Positions 7,074 through 15,563 are shown, counted from the stretch's first letter. The stretch: 51,193 nucleotides of DNA from Solirubrobacteraceae bacterium (GCA_017744415.1 JAGIBJ010000058.1:1-51193), one strand, 5' to 3'. Numbers and translations: made by a program. Notes: a model not told the origin generated them from the letters alone.

Positions 7074-9130
7074 CGGGCTTCCTGCGCCGGGTCGATCCCG
7101 GGCCCCTGATTCGCAGCGCGCCGATCGCCCTGCCGCAGATCCTTGCGCTGCTCGCGATCATCGTGCTCAGCGCGCCGGAGGGCGGCTACCCGCTCGAGCA
7201 GTGGGGACCGGCGGCCGTGCTCACCGAGCTGCTGCTCGTCGTCGCGCTCATCACGCTGCCGCGCCGCGCCCGCCCGCCGCTCTCGCGCCTCGCGATCGCC
7301 GGGATCGCGGGCTACGCCATCTGGAGCGGCGTGTCGATCGCGTGGTCGCTCGACCAGGGCGCCGCCGCCACGGCCACCACGCGCACGGCGATGCTCGCCG
7401 CCACCTTCGCGCTCTTCGCGCGCTGGCGCCACACGCCGCGCAGCGCCCTCACCGTGCTCGCGATCACGACGATCGGGCTCGGCATCGTCACCTGGGGGAC
7501 GGTGTTCAACCTGCTCGGCGTCAAGGACATCGACCCGTGGTTCTTCTACGACCGCCTCCTGGAGCCGGTCGGCTACGTGAACGCCGGCGCCGCGTTCTGG
7601 GGGATCGCCGCGTTCCTCGGGGTCGGGCTCGTGGGCGGCAACGTCGCCCCGCCGCTGCGCATCGCCGGCGCCGCCGTCGCGGTCCCCGCCGCCGCGCTCT
7701 CGTTCCTCTGCCTCAGCCGCGGTGGCCTGCTCGCCGATGCGGCCGTCGTCGTGCTGATCCTCGCGCTGCTCCCGGGCCGCGCCCGCAACGCCACGGCGCT
7801 CGCCGTCGTCGGCTTGCCGCTCTTGCTCGCCGTGCCGTCGCTGCTCGACGTCGGCGATGCCGCGCGTCTGGATCCCAATGCCGCTGCCACCGTCCACCGC
7901 GCGATGGGGTGGACCATCGGCGCGACCCTGCTCGCGATGTTCTTCGCGGCGGGCTGGGCGCTGATCGAGCATCGGGTCCCCGCGCCCGATCCGCGCCGCG
8001 ACCGCGTCGCCCGCGCCGGCGGTATCGCCCTCGCGGTGGTCGGCGCGATCGTGGCACTCGCGTTCCTCGCCAACGTCGGGCCGGTCACGCGCGACCGCGC
8101 CGCTGACGCCATCGACTCGATCAAGAGCACGAGCTACCAGCCCGTCGGTGCCGGTGAGAACCGCCTCACCGCGGGTCTCTCCTCCGGACGCTGGCAGTTC
8201 TGGAGCGTCGGCTGGGACCAGTTCGTGCGCGAGCCGCTGCACGGCGTCGGCGCCGACAACTTCCGCCAGGACTTCCTCCTCATCGGCAAGGGCGGCGAGA
8301 ACCCGGCCTACCCGCACTCGATCGAGATCCGCACGCTCGGCCAGCTGGGCCTCGTCGGCGCCGTGCTGCTGCTCGCCTGGATCGTGCCCGTGCTCATCGC
8401 CGTCCGCCGGCTCGCCGCGGGGCGCGACCCCGCCGGCCGAGCCGTCGCCGTCGCCGCTGGCGGCGCCTTCGCCCTGTGGCTGATCCACGGGTCCGTCGAC
8501 TGGCTCCTCGAGTACGCCGGCATGAGCGCGATCGTCGCCGCCGTCGCCGGCCTCGTGGTCTCCAGCGCGCCCGACCTGCCCTCGCGCAGCCGTGCCGTTC
8601 CACGCGAGGGCGCGCTCTTCGGGAGCCTCGTGCGCTGGCCCGCGATCGCCGTGCTGCTGCTCGCCGTCACCTGGACCTCCGCGCAGTGGGCCTCGGAGCG
8701 TACGCGCGCCGCCGCCGTCTCGATCGCGCCCGATCAGCCGCAGCGCGCCATCGAGAAGGCCGAGCAGGCGCGCTCGCTGGATCCGTTCAGCGACGACCCC
8801 GACCGCCTCATCGGCCAGCTCGCCATCCAGACCGGTGACTACGCGAAGGCCCGCTCGGCCTACCTCGACGCGTTCCAGCGCAACCGCGGCGCACTCACGC
8901 CACGCATCTGGCTCGGCGTGATCGCCTCGGCCCAGGGCAACCGCAAGGAGGCGCGCACCTGGCTCAAGCGGGCCATCCGCGTGGCCCCGCGCGACGGGCT
9001 CTCCAAGGCGCTCCTGGATCGCGTCACCGCCTTCGAGCAGCTCGATCCCAAGCTCGTCCTCAACGAGCTGCTGGAGCGCCGTCGAGCACTCGTCAACGAC
9101 CCCGATCCGGCCCCGAACACCTCGGGCTGA
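7070..9130 (+). CDS. O-antigen ligase/polymerase-like membrane protein with C-terminal TPR region
   Basis: This 686-aa protein begins with a GTG overlapping the pdxH stop (GTGA). About a dozen hydrophobic segments fill residues 15-540. The O-antigen ligase/Wzy pattern includes SRGGLLA (near 217) and a periplasmic-side loop SGRWQFWSVGWDQF to GVGADNFRQ (about 370-400). The C-terminal 130 residues (from about 552) are soluble and form TPR-like helices (AIEKAEQARSLDPF, GDYAKARSAYLDAF, KEARTWLKRAIRVAPRD). The expected role is polymerisation or ligation of lipid-linked glycans at the outer face of the membrane. Whether it is polymerase or ligase cannot be told from sequence. Confidence 0.87.
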   Translation: MTGFLRRVDPGPLIRSAPIALPQILALLAIIVLSAPEGGYPLEQWGPAAVLTELLLVVALITLPRRARPPLSRLAIAGIAGYAIWSGVSIAWSLDQGAAATATTRTAMLAATFALFARWRHTPRSALTVLAITTIGLGIVTWGTVFNLLGVKDIDPWFFYDRLLEPVGYVNAGAAFWGIAAFLGVGLVGGNVAPPLRIAGAAVAVPAAALSFLCLSRGGLLADAAVVVLILALLPGRARNATALAVVGLPLLLAVPSLLDVGDAARLDPNAAATVHRAMGWTIGATLLAMFFAAGWALIEHRVPAPDPRRDRVARAGGIALAVVGAIVALAFLANVGPVTRDRAADAIDSIKSTSYQPVGAGENRLTAGLSSGRWQFWSVGWDQFVREPLHGVGADNFRQDFLLIGKGGENPAYPHSIEIRTLGQLGLVGAVLLLAWIVPVLIAVRRLAAGRDPAGRAVAVAAGGAFALWLIHGSVDWLLEYAGMSAIVAAVAGLVVSSAPDLPSRSRAVPREGALFGSLVRWPAIAVLLLAVTWTSAQWASERTRAAAVSIAPDQPQRAIEKAEQARSLDPFSDDPDRLIGQLAIQTGDYAKARSAYLDAFQRNRGALTPRIWLGVIASAQGNRKEARTWLKRAIRVAPRDGLSKALLDRVTAFEQLDPKLVLNELLERRRALVNDPDPAPNTSG

Positions 9131-9294
9131 GGGCCGATCGGCGATGCGCCGCCGGTGTGCACCTGCTCCATACCGGATCGCCCTCGTTTTGCGGCCGATC
9201 CGCCGGTAATGTGGGCGACCTGAGCGGCGCCGTTCACCGGAGCGCTAGACAAGAGCTCCTCGCACCAGCTCACGGCTCACGTCCACCACCACCC

Positions 9295-10800
9295 GTGCCC
9301 GACGACCGTTCCAACGATCCTGTGCGCCGCCGAGGCGCCATTCCGACCACCGTACGCCCAGCGCGGCCCGCCCGCCGCGTGCATCGTCCTGCGCCCGTCG
9401 CCCGCACGCTGCCGCCGCGCCAGGGGCCCGCTTCGCGCGTGCCGCTGATGGTCACCGCGGACCTGCTCGCGCTCACGATCGCGGCGGCCGCAGCCTTCGA
9501 TCTGGTGATCCCGCCGCATGCGATCGAGGACTTCGCCACCCTCGCGTTCCCGTTCGTCGGCATCGTCCTCCTCGGCATCCGGCGGGCCTACCGCTGGAGC
9601 CCGCGCGACGCCGCCCTCGACCACGTCCTGCCGATCATCGGCGGGCTCGGCGTCGCCACGCTCATCTGTCTCGGCCTCGCCGACCTCGGCGGCAACGAGC
9701 CCGCGCCGCGCCCCTGGCTCGGTGTCTGGATCCTCGGCTCACTGCTCGTCGTCGCCCAGCGCGCCGTGCTCGGCCTCTACCACCGCGCCCGCCTGCTCCG
9801 TGGCGCCGGCCAGCGCCCGACACTGATCGTCGGCGCCGGCGCGATCGGCGCCCGCCTCGCTCGTCGCCTCGCCGGTGCGCCCGACTACGGCCTCAGCCCG
9901 ATCGGCTTCCTCGACGACCGCCCGCTGCCGGAGGACGAGGTGGGCGGGCGCCCCGCGCCGCTCCTCGGTGGTCTCGAGGATCTCGACCGGGTGATCGCCG
10001 AGCACCACGTCGAGCAGGTCGTCGTCGCGTTCTCGTCAGCACCCGATCGCGCCGTCGTCGAGCTCGTCCGCCGCTGCGAGGAGATGGGTGTCGAAGTCGC
10101 GCTCGTCCCGCGCCTCTTCGACCTCTGGAACCACCGCGCCGCGTACGACCCGATCGGCGGCCTCCCCGTCCTGCACATGCGCGGCACCGACCTGCGCGGT
10201 TGGCAGTTCGCCGTCAAGGCGGTCCTCGATCGCACCGTCGCCGCGCTCGCGCTCCTCGTGCTCCTCCCGGTCCTCGCACTCATCGCTCTCGGCGTCCGCA
10301 TCAGCAGTCCCGGCCCCGTGCTCTTCCGCCAGCGGCGCGTCGGTCTCGACGGCACCGAGTTCGACCTCCTCAAGTTCCGCTCGATGCGGATGCCCACCGC
10401 CGAGGAGCTCGCCGCCACCGAAGACCGCGGCGCGATGGCCCCCGGCGGCGTCGAAGGCGTCGACCGCCGCACCAAGCTCGGCGCGTTCATGCGCCGCAGC
10501 AGTCTCGACGAGCTCCCGCAGCTCATCAACGTGCTCCGCGGCGAGATGAGCATGGTCGGCCCGCGCCCCGAACGCCCCGAGTTCGTCGACCGGTTCCGGT
10601 TCGTCCTCGACCGCTACGACGAGCGTCACCGCGTGAAGTCCGGCATCACCGGTTGGGCACAGATTCACGGCCTCCGCGGCCGCACCTCGCTCGCCGACCG
10701 CATCGAGATGGACAACTTCTACATCGAGCACTTCTCCCTCGCGCTCGATCTGCGCATCATCGTCCGCACCCTCGTGGTCGTCTTCCGCGCCGCCGAGTAG
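9295..10800 (+). CDS. Polyprenyl-phosphate glycosyl-1-phosphotransferase (exopolysaccharide initiator)
   Basis: This 501-aa protein (from GTG 9295; an upstream in-frame ATG at 9157 is possible but poorly coding) transfers a sugar-1-phosphate to undecaprenyl phosphate and starts a repeat unit. Four N-terminal membrane segments (about 45-165) are followed by a CoA-binding-like Rossmann domain (PTLIVGAGAIGARLARRLAG, near 180). A further membrane helix (about 310-335) precedes the catalytic WcaJ/CpsE domain with FRQRRVGLDGTEFDLLKFRS, the DELPQLINVLRGEMSMVGPR block and GITGWAQIHGLRGRTS. It follows the ligase gene in the same orientation, 164 nt away. The start codon is the uncertain part. Confidence 0.9.
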   Translation: MPDDRSNDPVRRRGAIPTTVRPARPARRVHRPAPVARTLPPRQGPASRVPLMVTADLLALTIAAAAAFDLVIPPHAIEDFATLAFPFVGIVLLGIRRAYRWSPRDAALDHVLPIIGGLGVATLICLGLADLGGNEPAPRPWLGVWILGSLLVVAQRAVLGLYHRARLLRGAGQRPTLIVGAGAIGARLARRLAGAPDYGLSPIGFLDDRPLPEDEVGGRPAPLLGGLEDLDRVIAEHHVEQVVVAFSSAPDRAVVELVRRCEEMGVEVALVPRLFDLWNHRAAYDPIGGLPVLHMRGTDLRGWQFAVKAVLDRTVAALALLVLLPVLALIALGVRISSPGPVLFRQRRVGLDGTEFDLLKFRSMRMPTAEELAATEDRGAMAPGGVEGVDRRTKLGAFMRRSSLDELPQLINVLRGEMSMVGPRPERPEFVDRFRFVLDRYDERHRVKSGITGWAQIHGLRGRTSLADRIEMDNFYIEHFSLALDLRIIVRTLVVVFRAAE

Positions 10801-11080
10801 CGCGCCGGCCCGCGCGCTGCGGCGCCGGCGAGGTGGCCCGCCCGCGTTGGTGCCACGGCTTCCGGTGGTGAGGGGCTCGAGTTGGTGCTCGTTCCGCAGC
10901 GAGGGCGGAGAGGCGCTGGTGGCTGGACTTGGCTCAGTGGGTGGCCGTCGACGGCGGCCGGTCTGCGTGGCGTCTGTCGCCCGTCGGCGTTGTCGACTTC
11001 GCGCGGCGTGCTCGAAACGGGCGTCGTCGGCGCGTGTACGCGCTTGAGGGAGCCGCCTCGACGTCGCGAGCCCGCTGCGG

Positions 11081-11131
11081 TGATCCCCCAACGCGCAGCA
11101 CCCTGGTGGGGTGCTGCGCGTCGGGGGATCA
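11081..11131. terminator. 23-bp hairpin, candidate terminator
   Basis: The arms 11081-11103 and 11109-11131 are complementary at 22 of 23 positions, with a 5-nt loop TGGTG. The inner core is ACGCGCAGCACCC/GGGTGCTGCGCGT. It is far stronger than most terminators here and lies 280 nt past the glycosyl-phosphotransferase stop. No T-tract follows. Confidence 0.5.
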
Positions 11132-11188
11132 GCCGTTGGCGCGGATTGTGTACCCGCAGGTGTGACATCGCCCGGGTCTTCGTCCGCT

Positions 11189-11255
11189 CCGGGCATGGGA
11201 AGTCCAACGCACAACCACCCCGGAGGGGGTTCTTCGTTGGGCTTCCCATGCCCGG
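11189..11255. repeat. Long inverted repeat with inner stem
   Basis: The arms 11189-11209 and 11235-11255 pair over 21 bp, all Watson-Crick except one G-U if transcribed rightward. The 25-nt loop itself carries ACCCC/GGGGGT. The arms contain CCGGGCATGGGAAG and its complement. Confidence 0.55.
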
Positions 11256-11455
11256 CGACCTGAGCACGATCTGTCGACGCGGCTTGCCCGGGCGGCCGCC
11301 GGCGCTGGCACGCCTCGCCAACGAGCTCGGTGCGGCCTCCGCCCTCGCCGCAGACGACCACCGACCCAGACACACCTCGTCAGCTAGCTCAAGCCGTGGC
11401 CCCTCTCTTGGACGCCAGCCAGCTCACGCCGTGGCTCCGAGCGCGGCGTCTCCAG

Positions 11456-11461
11456 TACGCT
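11456..11461 (+). promoter_or_regulatory. -10 box of the 30-aa membrane protein gene
   Basis: TACGCT lies 7 nt before the GTG at 11469, the same leaderless spacing as pdxH and the universal stress gene. No clear -35 hexamer is seen. Confidence 0.45.
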
Positions 11462-11468
11462 CGCTCGC

Positions 11469-11561
11469 GTGAAGATGAAGCCCATCTGGCTCTGGAGCCA
11501 GGTGATCATCGTCATCGGCATCTTCGCCGGGATGATCATCGCCGCCACCAAGCTCTGGTAA
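11469..11561 (+). CDS. Small single-span membrane protein, 30 aa
   Basis: GTG 11469 to TAA 11561 encodes a 30-residue peptide. It has a short basic N-terminus (KMK), a Trp-rich entry (PIWLWSQ), and a hydrophobic core of Ile, Val, Gly and Ala that forms one membrane helix and ends in TKLW. Every codon between start and stop ends in G or C, as in the surrounding real genes and unlike the flanking spacer. A -10 box sits 7 nt upstream, so the mRNA would be leaderless. It precedes the universal stress gene by about 100 nt on the same strand, although that gene has its own -10 box. I do not recognise a named family; function unknown. Confidence 0.7.
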   Translation: MKMKPIWLWSQVIIVIGIFAGMIIAATKLW

Positions 11562-11653
11562 CCCGCCGCGCTGGTACTTCGGCGCCCGCCCGCAGCGCCG
11601 CGGGCTCGCACGCAGCACGCACGCCACGTTCCCCTCGGAGCCGGTGAGAGATA

Positions 11654-11659
11654 TACGAT
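11654..11659 (+). promoter_or_regulatory. -10 box of the universal stress protein gene, leaderless
   Basis: TACGAT ends 6 nt before the GTG start at 11666, leaving no room for a Shine-Dalgarno sequence. Confidence 0.6.
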
Positions 11660-11665
11660 GCGCGC

Positions 11666-12115
11666 GTGAGTTCGTTCAAGACCATCGTCGTTGGTACCGA
11701 CGGCTCGGGCACCGCCACCGAGGCCGTCCGTCAGGCCACCGAGCTCGCCGCCGCAACTGGCGCGCGCCTCGAGCTCGTCTCCGCCTATGAGCCCGTCTCC
11801 GGAGTGCGTCTCCGTCAGGAAGCCGCCCAGGCACCGGACGACGTGCAGTGGATGGTGAATCCCCGCGAAGACGTCGACGCCACCCTCCAGCAGACGGCCG
11901 ACGACATCCGCGCCCAAGGCGTCGACGTCACCATCTGGGCCCGCCAGGGCGACCCGGCCGACGCCATCCTCGACGTCGCCGAGGAGCAGGCCGCCGACCT
12001 CATCGTCGTGGGCAACCGCGGCATGACCGGCGCCAAGCGCTTCCTGCTCGGCTCCGTCCCGAACAAGATCAGCCACCACGCTCCCTGCAGCGTCCTGATC
12101 ATCCGCACCACCTAA
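11666..12115 (+). CDS. Universal stress protein, UspA family
   Basis: This 149-aa single-domain Usp opens with FKTIVVGTDGSGTATEAVRQ. It carries the ATP-binding signature near the C-terminus: VVGNRGMTGAKRFLLGSV, then SHHAPCSVLII. That G-2X-G-9X-G(S/T) pattern marks the ATP-binding Usp class. Such proteins are cytosolic dimers that help survival under starvation or energy stress. The start GTG follows a -10 box by 6 nt. The gene stands between the 30-aa membrane protein and the AAA+ ATPase gene, all on the plus strand. Confidence 0.95.
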   Translation: MSSFKTIVVGTDGSGTATEAVRQATELAAATGARLELVSAYEPVSGVRLRQEAAQAPDDVQWMVNPREDVDATLQQTADDIRAQGVDVTIWARQGDPADAILDVAEEQAADLIVVGNRGMTGAKRFLLGSVPNKISHHAPCSVLIIRTT

Positions 12116-12151
12116 GCGAGAGATCACGCAGCAGATTTCGTTTGCGTGGAG

Positions 12152-12178
12152 CCGACCAAGTGCACCCGCACGGGTCGG
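12152..12178 (+). terminator. Hairpin downstream of the universal stress protein gene
   Basis: CCGACC (12152-12157) pairs with GGTCGG (12173-12178), with an inner TGC/GCA. It starts 36 nt past the stop and has no T-run. Confidence 0.4.
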
Positions 12179-12256
12179 ATTCGCGCGGACGGAAGATGCA
12201 CGTGAGATCCGCTTAGGGCCTACCCCCGCTCGCAACGGCGGCAGACCTGCGGCGCG

Positions 12257-13963
12257 ATGGACGCCTCAGGAACATCTGGGGGAAACCCTCAACTGGCGCG
12301 GCCAGCAGCCGATGCCTGTGGCATGGATGCTGGACGCCCCGTATCGCCTGCTCCCGGCTACGGCGCCGCGCCCGCTCCGGGCTGGCTGCCGTACGACCAG
12401 GCGCGCGGGACGATGGTCGGCGGGCCCGACGCCGCAGAGGCGCAGGCCGCACCGGTGACCGAGGTGTTCGGTGCGGCGCACGAGCTCGTCACGCTCGTCA
12501 ATTCGCGCTACGCCGCCATCGCGCTGGAGACCGACGAGGAGGACCGCGCCATGGCGATCCTCGACGACGTCGGCTGGCAGCTGCGTCTCCCCGTCTTCGA
12601 CTGGACCATGACCCGCGGGCTCGTGCGACGCGGCGGCGGCGACGAGCACCCGATGTACCAGACCGCCGACGCGGCGGCCGCCCTCGCCGGCATCCACGAG
12701 ATGCGCACCGAGGCGATCTACGTGATGCGCGACCTGCGCAGTCAGCTCGGCAACACGGGCGTGGTGCGCGCCCTGCGCGACGTGCTCGACGAGTTCCAGG
12801 CATCCACCCGGCGCTCCACGATCATCCTGCTCGGCTCCGAGCCCGGTCTACCCGCCGCGCTACGCGAGCGCGTCCCCACCTACCCGCTCGGCCTCCCCAG
12901 CGACGAGGAGTACCGCGCCACGCTCGGCGTCGTCGCGCAAGCCCTCACCCTGCAGCGCTCCGCCGACGTCGCGCTCACGCCGCTCGACCACCTCGAGGTC
13001 GTCGCCGCCCTGCGCGGCCTCACGCTCGCCCAGGCGCGGCAGGTGCTGCAGCACGTCGCCACCGTGGACCGCCGCCTCGACCTCGACGACCTCCCGCGCA
13101 TCGCGGCGCTCAAGGCCCGCGCCCTCAGCGACGGCGGCGTGCTCGAATACTTCCCGCCGAGCGACGACACCGCCCAGCTCGGCGGCTTTGAGCGCCTACG
13201 GGCCTGGCTCGATCGTGCCCGCGTCGGCTTCAGCGCCGAGGCAAAGGCCATGAACCTCCCCGCGCCGAAGGGCATCCTGCTCACCGGCGTGCAGGGCTGC
13301 GGCAAATCGCTCGCCGCCAAGGTGATCGCCCGCGAATGGGGGATGCCGCTCGTGAAGCTCGACGCCGGCCGGATCTACGACAAGTACGTCGGCGAGAGCG
13401 AAAAGAACCTGCGCCGCGCCCTCGCCGTCGCCGAATCGCTCTCACCCGCCGTGCTCTGGATCGACGAGATCGAGAAGGCCCTCTCGCAGGGCAGCGCCGA
13501 CAGCAACGACGGCGGCGTCTCCCAGCGCATCCTCGGCACCCTCCTCACCTGGATGAGCGAGCGCACCGAGGGCGTCTTCCTCGTCGCCACCGCCAACGAC
13601 ATCTTCGGCCTCCCGCCAGAGCTGCTCCGCAAGGGCCGCTTCGACGAGCTCTTCTTCGTCGACCTCCCCAGCCCCGCCGAGCGCGATGCGATCCTGCGCA
13701 TCCACCTCCAGCTGCGCCGCCAAGACCCGGCCGCCCTCAGCCTCCGCGGCATCGTCGACGCCACGAACGGCTTCAGTGGATCCGAGCTCGAGCAGGTCGT
13801 CGTTGGCACGCTCCTCGGCGCCCTGCAGCGCCGCGTGCCCGCCGACACCACCGCCTACATCGCCGAAGCGCAGGCCACCGTGCCACTCTCGCGCAGCCGC
13901 GCCGAAGACATCGCCCGCCTCCGGCAGCTCGCCACCGGTCGATTCGTCCCCGTCAGCGCGTAG
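12257..13963 (+). CDS. Ycf46-like AAA+ ATPase
   Basis: This 568-aa protein resembles the cyanobacterial/plastid Ycf46 family. A helical N-terminal half contains DVGWQLRLPVFDWTMTRGL, then MRDLRSQLGN and the pseudo-ATPase stretch IILLGSEPGLPAAL. The AAA+ domain follows, with Walker A GVQGCGKSLAAK (Lys350), Walker B VLWIDEIEKAL (Asp403, Glu404), VATANDIFGLPPELLRKGRFDE (sensor 1 and arginine finger region), and GFSGSELEQVV in the lid (sensor 2 region). It is a soluble ring-forming motor by family; its substrate is unknown. The first 50 residues are Pro/Ala-rich, and internal Met codons at 12323 or 12413 are alternative starts. No good ribosome-binding site precedes any of them. Confidence 0.85.
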   Translation: MDASGTSGGNPQLARPAADACGMDAGRPVSPAPGYGAAPAPGWLPYDQARGTMVGGPDAAEAQAAPVTEVFGAAHELVTLVNSRYAAIALETDEEDRAMAILDDVGWQLRLPVFDWTMTRGLVRRGGGDEHPMYQTADAAAALAGIHEMRTEAIYVMRDLRSQLGNTGVVRALRDVLDEFQASTRRSTIILLGSEPGLPAALRERVPTYPLGLPSDEEYRATLGVVAQALTLQRSADVALTPLDHLEVVAALRGLTLAQARQVLQHVATVDRRLDLDDLPRIAALKARALSDGGVLEYFPPSDDTAQLGGFERLRAWLDRARVGFSAEAKAMNLPAPKGILLTGVQGCGKSLAAKVIAREWGMPLVKLDAGRIYDKYVGESEKNLRRALAVAESLSPAVLWIDEIEKALSQGSADSNDGGVSQRILGTLLTWMSERTEGVFLVATANDIFGLPPELLRKGRFDELFFVDLPSPAERDAILRIHLQLRRQDPAALSLRGIVDATNGFSGSELEQVVVGTLLGALQRRVPADTTAYIAEAQATVPLSRSRAEDIARLRQLATGRFVPVSA

Positions 13964-14118
13964 CCCGGCCGGAGCCGCACACGCCCCGCGGGGCAGCGCC
14001 GGGCCATCCGGCAGACCACGCTGAGGCGCCGTCAGTCAACGCGAGTGATCCGTCACACGACGATCGATCGCCGTGGAACATGGCCCATGGTAGACGGTGC
14101 GTATCGTATATTCGTCCG

Positions 14119-14352
14119 GTGCGTCAGCCGCCGCAATCCGACCTTCTTCCGGCCGAACGGGACGCCGTGGCCACAGGGCCGTATGGTCGAGGCGCCATGA
14201 CGCTCAGTCACACCCACCTGATCCACCGGCGAGGGCGCCGGGGCTCCGGGAAGCTGATGGTCACCGTGTTCGTCGCGGCGAGCCGGCTCGTGCCGACGCT
14301 CGATCGCGAAAAAGAGCGCGACGCCATCATCACCGACCCTTACGAACGCTGA
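14119..14352 (+). CDS. Small protein of 51-77 aa with an internal repeat
   Basis: The frame GTG 14119 to TGA 14352 gives 77 residues; starting at ATG 14197 gives 51. A -10-like TATATT (14107-14112) lies 6 nt before the GTG and TATGGT (14182-14187) lies 9 nt before the ATG, so both fit the leaderless pattern. The protein contains two copies of ERDAxxTxPYxR: AERDAVATGPYGR near the N-terminus of the long form, and KERDAIITDPYER at the C-terminus. Between them is a hydrophobic stretch KLMVTVFVAASRLV. Codon bias is strong only in the second half. Function unknown. It is convergent with the GT4 gene, 13 nt away. Confidence 0.45.
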   Translation: MRQPPQSDLLPAERDAVATGPYGRGAMTLSHTHLIHRRGRRGSGKLMVTVFVAASRLVPTLDREKERDAIITDPYER

Positions 14353-14365
14353 GCGTCCCGCTCAG

Positions 14366-15550
14366 TTACGAGTTCAAGACTTCGCGGTACGCGTCGGCGA
14401 TGCGGTCGGCCATCGTGCCGAGCGTGAAGTGCTCCGCGTGACGCGCGCGTGAGGCGTCGGCCATGCGCTGGCGGCGCGAGGGATCCTTGGTGAGTTCGAG
14501 CACGGCTTTCGCGAGCGCCTGCGGATCGGCGGGCGGTACGAGCAGGCCGGTCTCGTCCTCGACGGTGCCGGGCGTGCGATCGAGGTCGCCGCGGCGGGCC
14601 GCACGGCCGTACCCGTCGACCACCGCTTCGCGGGTGCCGCCGACGTCGGTCGCCACCTGGGGCGCGCCGCAGGCCATCGCCTCGAGCACGCCGATCGGGA
14701 ACGCCTCCCACGACGACGGCAGCACGTAGACGTCGAGCGCCGCGAGCGACGGGAACGCGGGCGGCACGAACGGGAAGAAGTCGAAGCGCGGCTCGCCATG
14801 CAGGCCGAGCTGGGTGGCGCGCGCGCGGAGCTCCTCGTTGAGCGGGCCGTTGCCGATGATCGCGACGCGGGCGCGCGGGTCGGCGGCGAGGATCGCGGGC
14901 GCCGCGTCGATCAGCACGTCGATGCGCTTCTGCTCACGCAGCACCGCGACCGAGCCGACGAGCACGCCGTCCTCGCCGCGGAACGCCTCGAGCTCCGGCG
15001 ACGGCTCGGTGCCCGGAGGCATCCGCTTGCTGCCGTTGTGGATCACGCGCATCCGGCGGTCGTTGATGCCGATGTTCAGGCCCTCGTGGCGTTCGTCGTC
15101 GCACACGCAGAGGATCCGCGAGGTGACGGGCGCGAGGGCGCGCTCCACGTTCGTCGCGAAGATCCGCCGCGGCGTGCCGAAGTCGCCGATGAACGGGAAG
15201 CAGTGCGGGCTATACACGACGGCCGGCGAGCTGCGGCCGGCGAGGACCGCCCGCGCGAGCACGCCGGCCTTCGCGGAGTGCGCGTGCACCAAGTCGTACC
15301 TGCCGCGGTGCACGAGTGCCGCGAGCTGCCGCGCCGTGCGGGCGTCGGCCTTCGGATCGCCGTAGCCGCGACGGTAGTCGAGCCGGTGGATCGGGATCGA
15401 CCCGTCGAGCTGGCCGTAGACGAACTCGCCATCCAGCGGGCCCGCGAGCTCCACCTCGAACCCCCGCGACGGCAGCTCCCGCGCGAGCTGCAGCACATGC
15501 TCGGCCACCCCGCCGTCCGGCGGCTCGAACGTCAGCAGGATCTTCGGCAC
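14366..15550 (-). CDS. Glycosyltransferase family 4 (GT-B fold)
   Basis: This 394-aa retaining glycosyltransferase adds a sugar from a nucleotide donor to a lipid-linked glycan. The acceptor side has PPDGGVAEHVLQLA and LVHAHSAKAGVLAR. The donor site carries VIHNGSKR, then GSVAVLREQKRIDVLI, and the E-x7-E motif within EAFPIGVLEAMACG followed by PQVATDVGG. GTG 15550 is chosen because it directly precedes the first beta strand (PKILLTF) and lies 7 nt after a TACGAT box, so the transcript should be leaderless. The in-frame extension further upstream is rejected. Confidence 0.9.
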   Translation of the reverse strand: MPKILLTFEPPDGGVAEHVLQLARELPSRGFEVELAGPLDGEFVYGQLDGSIPIHRLDYRRGYGDPKADARTARQLAALVHRGRYDLVHAHSAKAGVLARAVLAGRSSPAVVYSPHCFPFIGDFGTPRRIFATNVERALAPVTSRILCVCDDERHEGLNIGINDRRMRVIHNGSKRMPPGTEPSPELEAFRGEDGVLVGSVAVLREQKRIDVLIDAAPAILAADPRARVAIIGNGPLNEELRARATQLGLHGEPRFDFFPFVPPAFPSLAALDVYVLPSSWEAFPIGVLEAMACGAPQVATDVGGTREAVVDGYGRAARRGDLDRTPGTVEDETGLLVPPADPQALAKAVLELTKDPSRRQRMADASRARHAEHFTLGTMADRIADAYREVLNS

Positions 15551-15557
15551 GCGCCAG

Positions 15558-15563
15558 ATCGTA
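15558..15563 (-). promoter_or_regulatory. -10 box of the GT4 gene, leaderless
   Basis: On the minus strand the hexamer reads TACGAT and ends 7 nt before the GTG start. Confidence 0.6.

Larger units (their letters stand above)
10801..11468. other. Gene-free stretch of about 670 bp with long inverted repeats and short dispersed repeats
   Basis: No convincing gene is seen. Open frames on both strands here have poor composition and no recognisable domain. The stretch holds two very long hairpins (11081-11131 and 11189-11255) and two copies of a GTTGGTGC-centred motif (10846-10859 and 10873-10888) that recur inverted at 19091-19112. It ends with the promoter of the small membrane protein at 11469. 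Confidence 0.6.

Noticed and set aside
9157..9294. N-terminal extension of the phosphoglycosyl transferase from ATG 9157
   Set aside because: The extra residues have weak codon bias and no membrane or domain pattern; GTG 9295 is preferred, though unproven.
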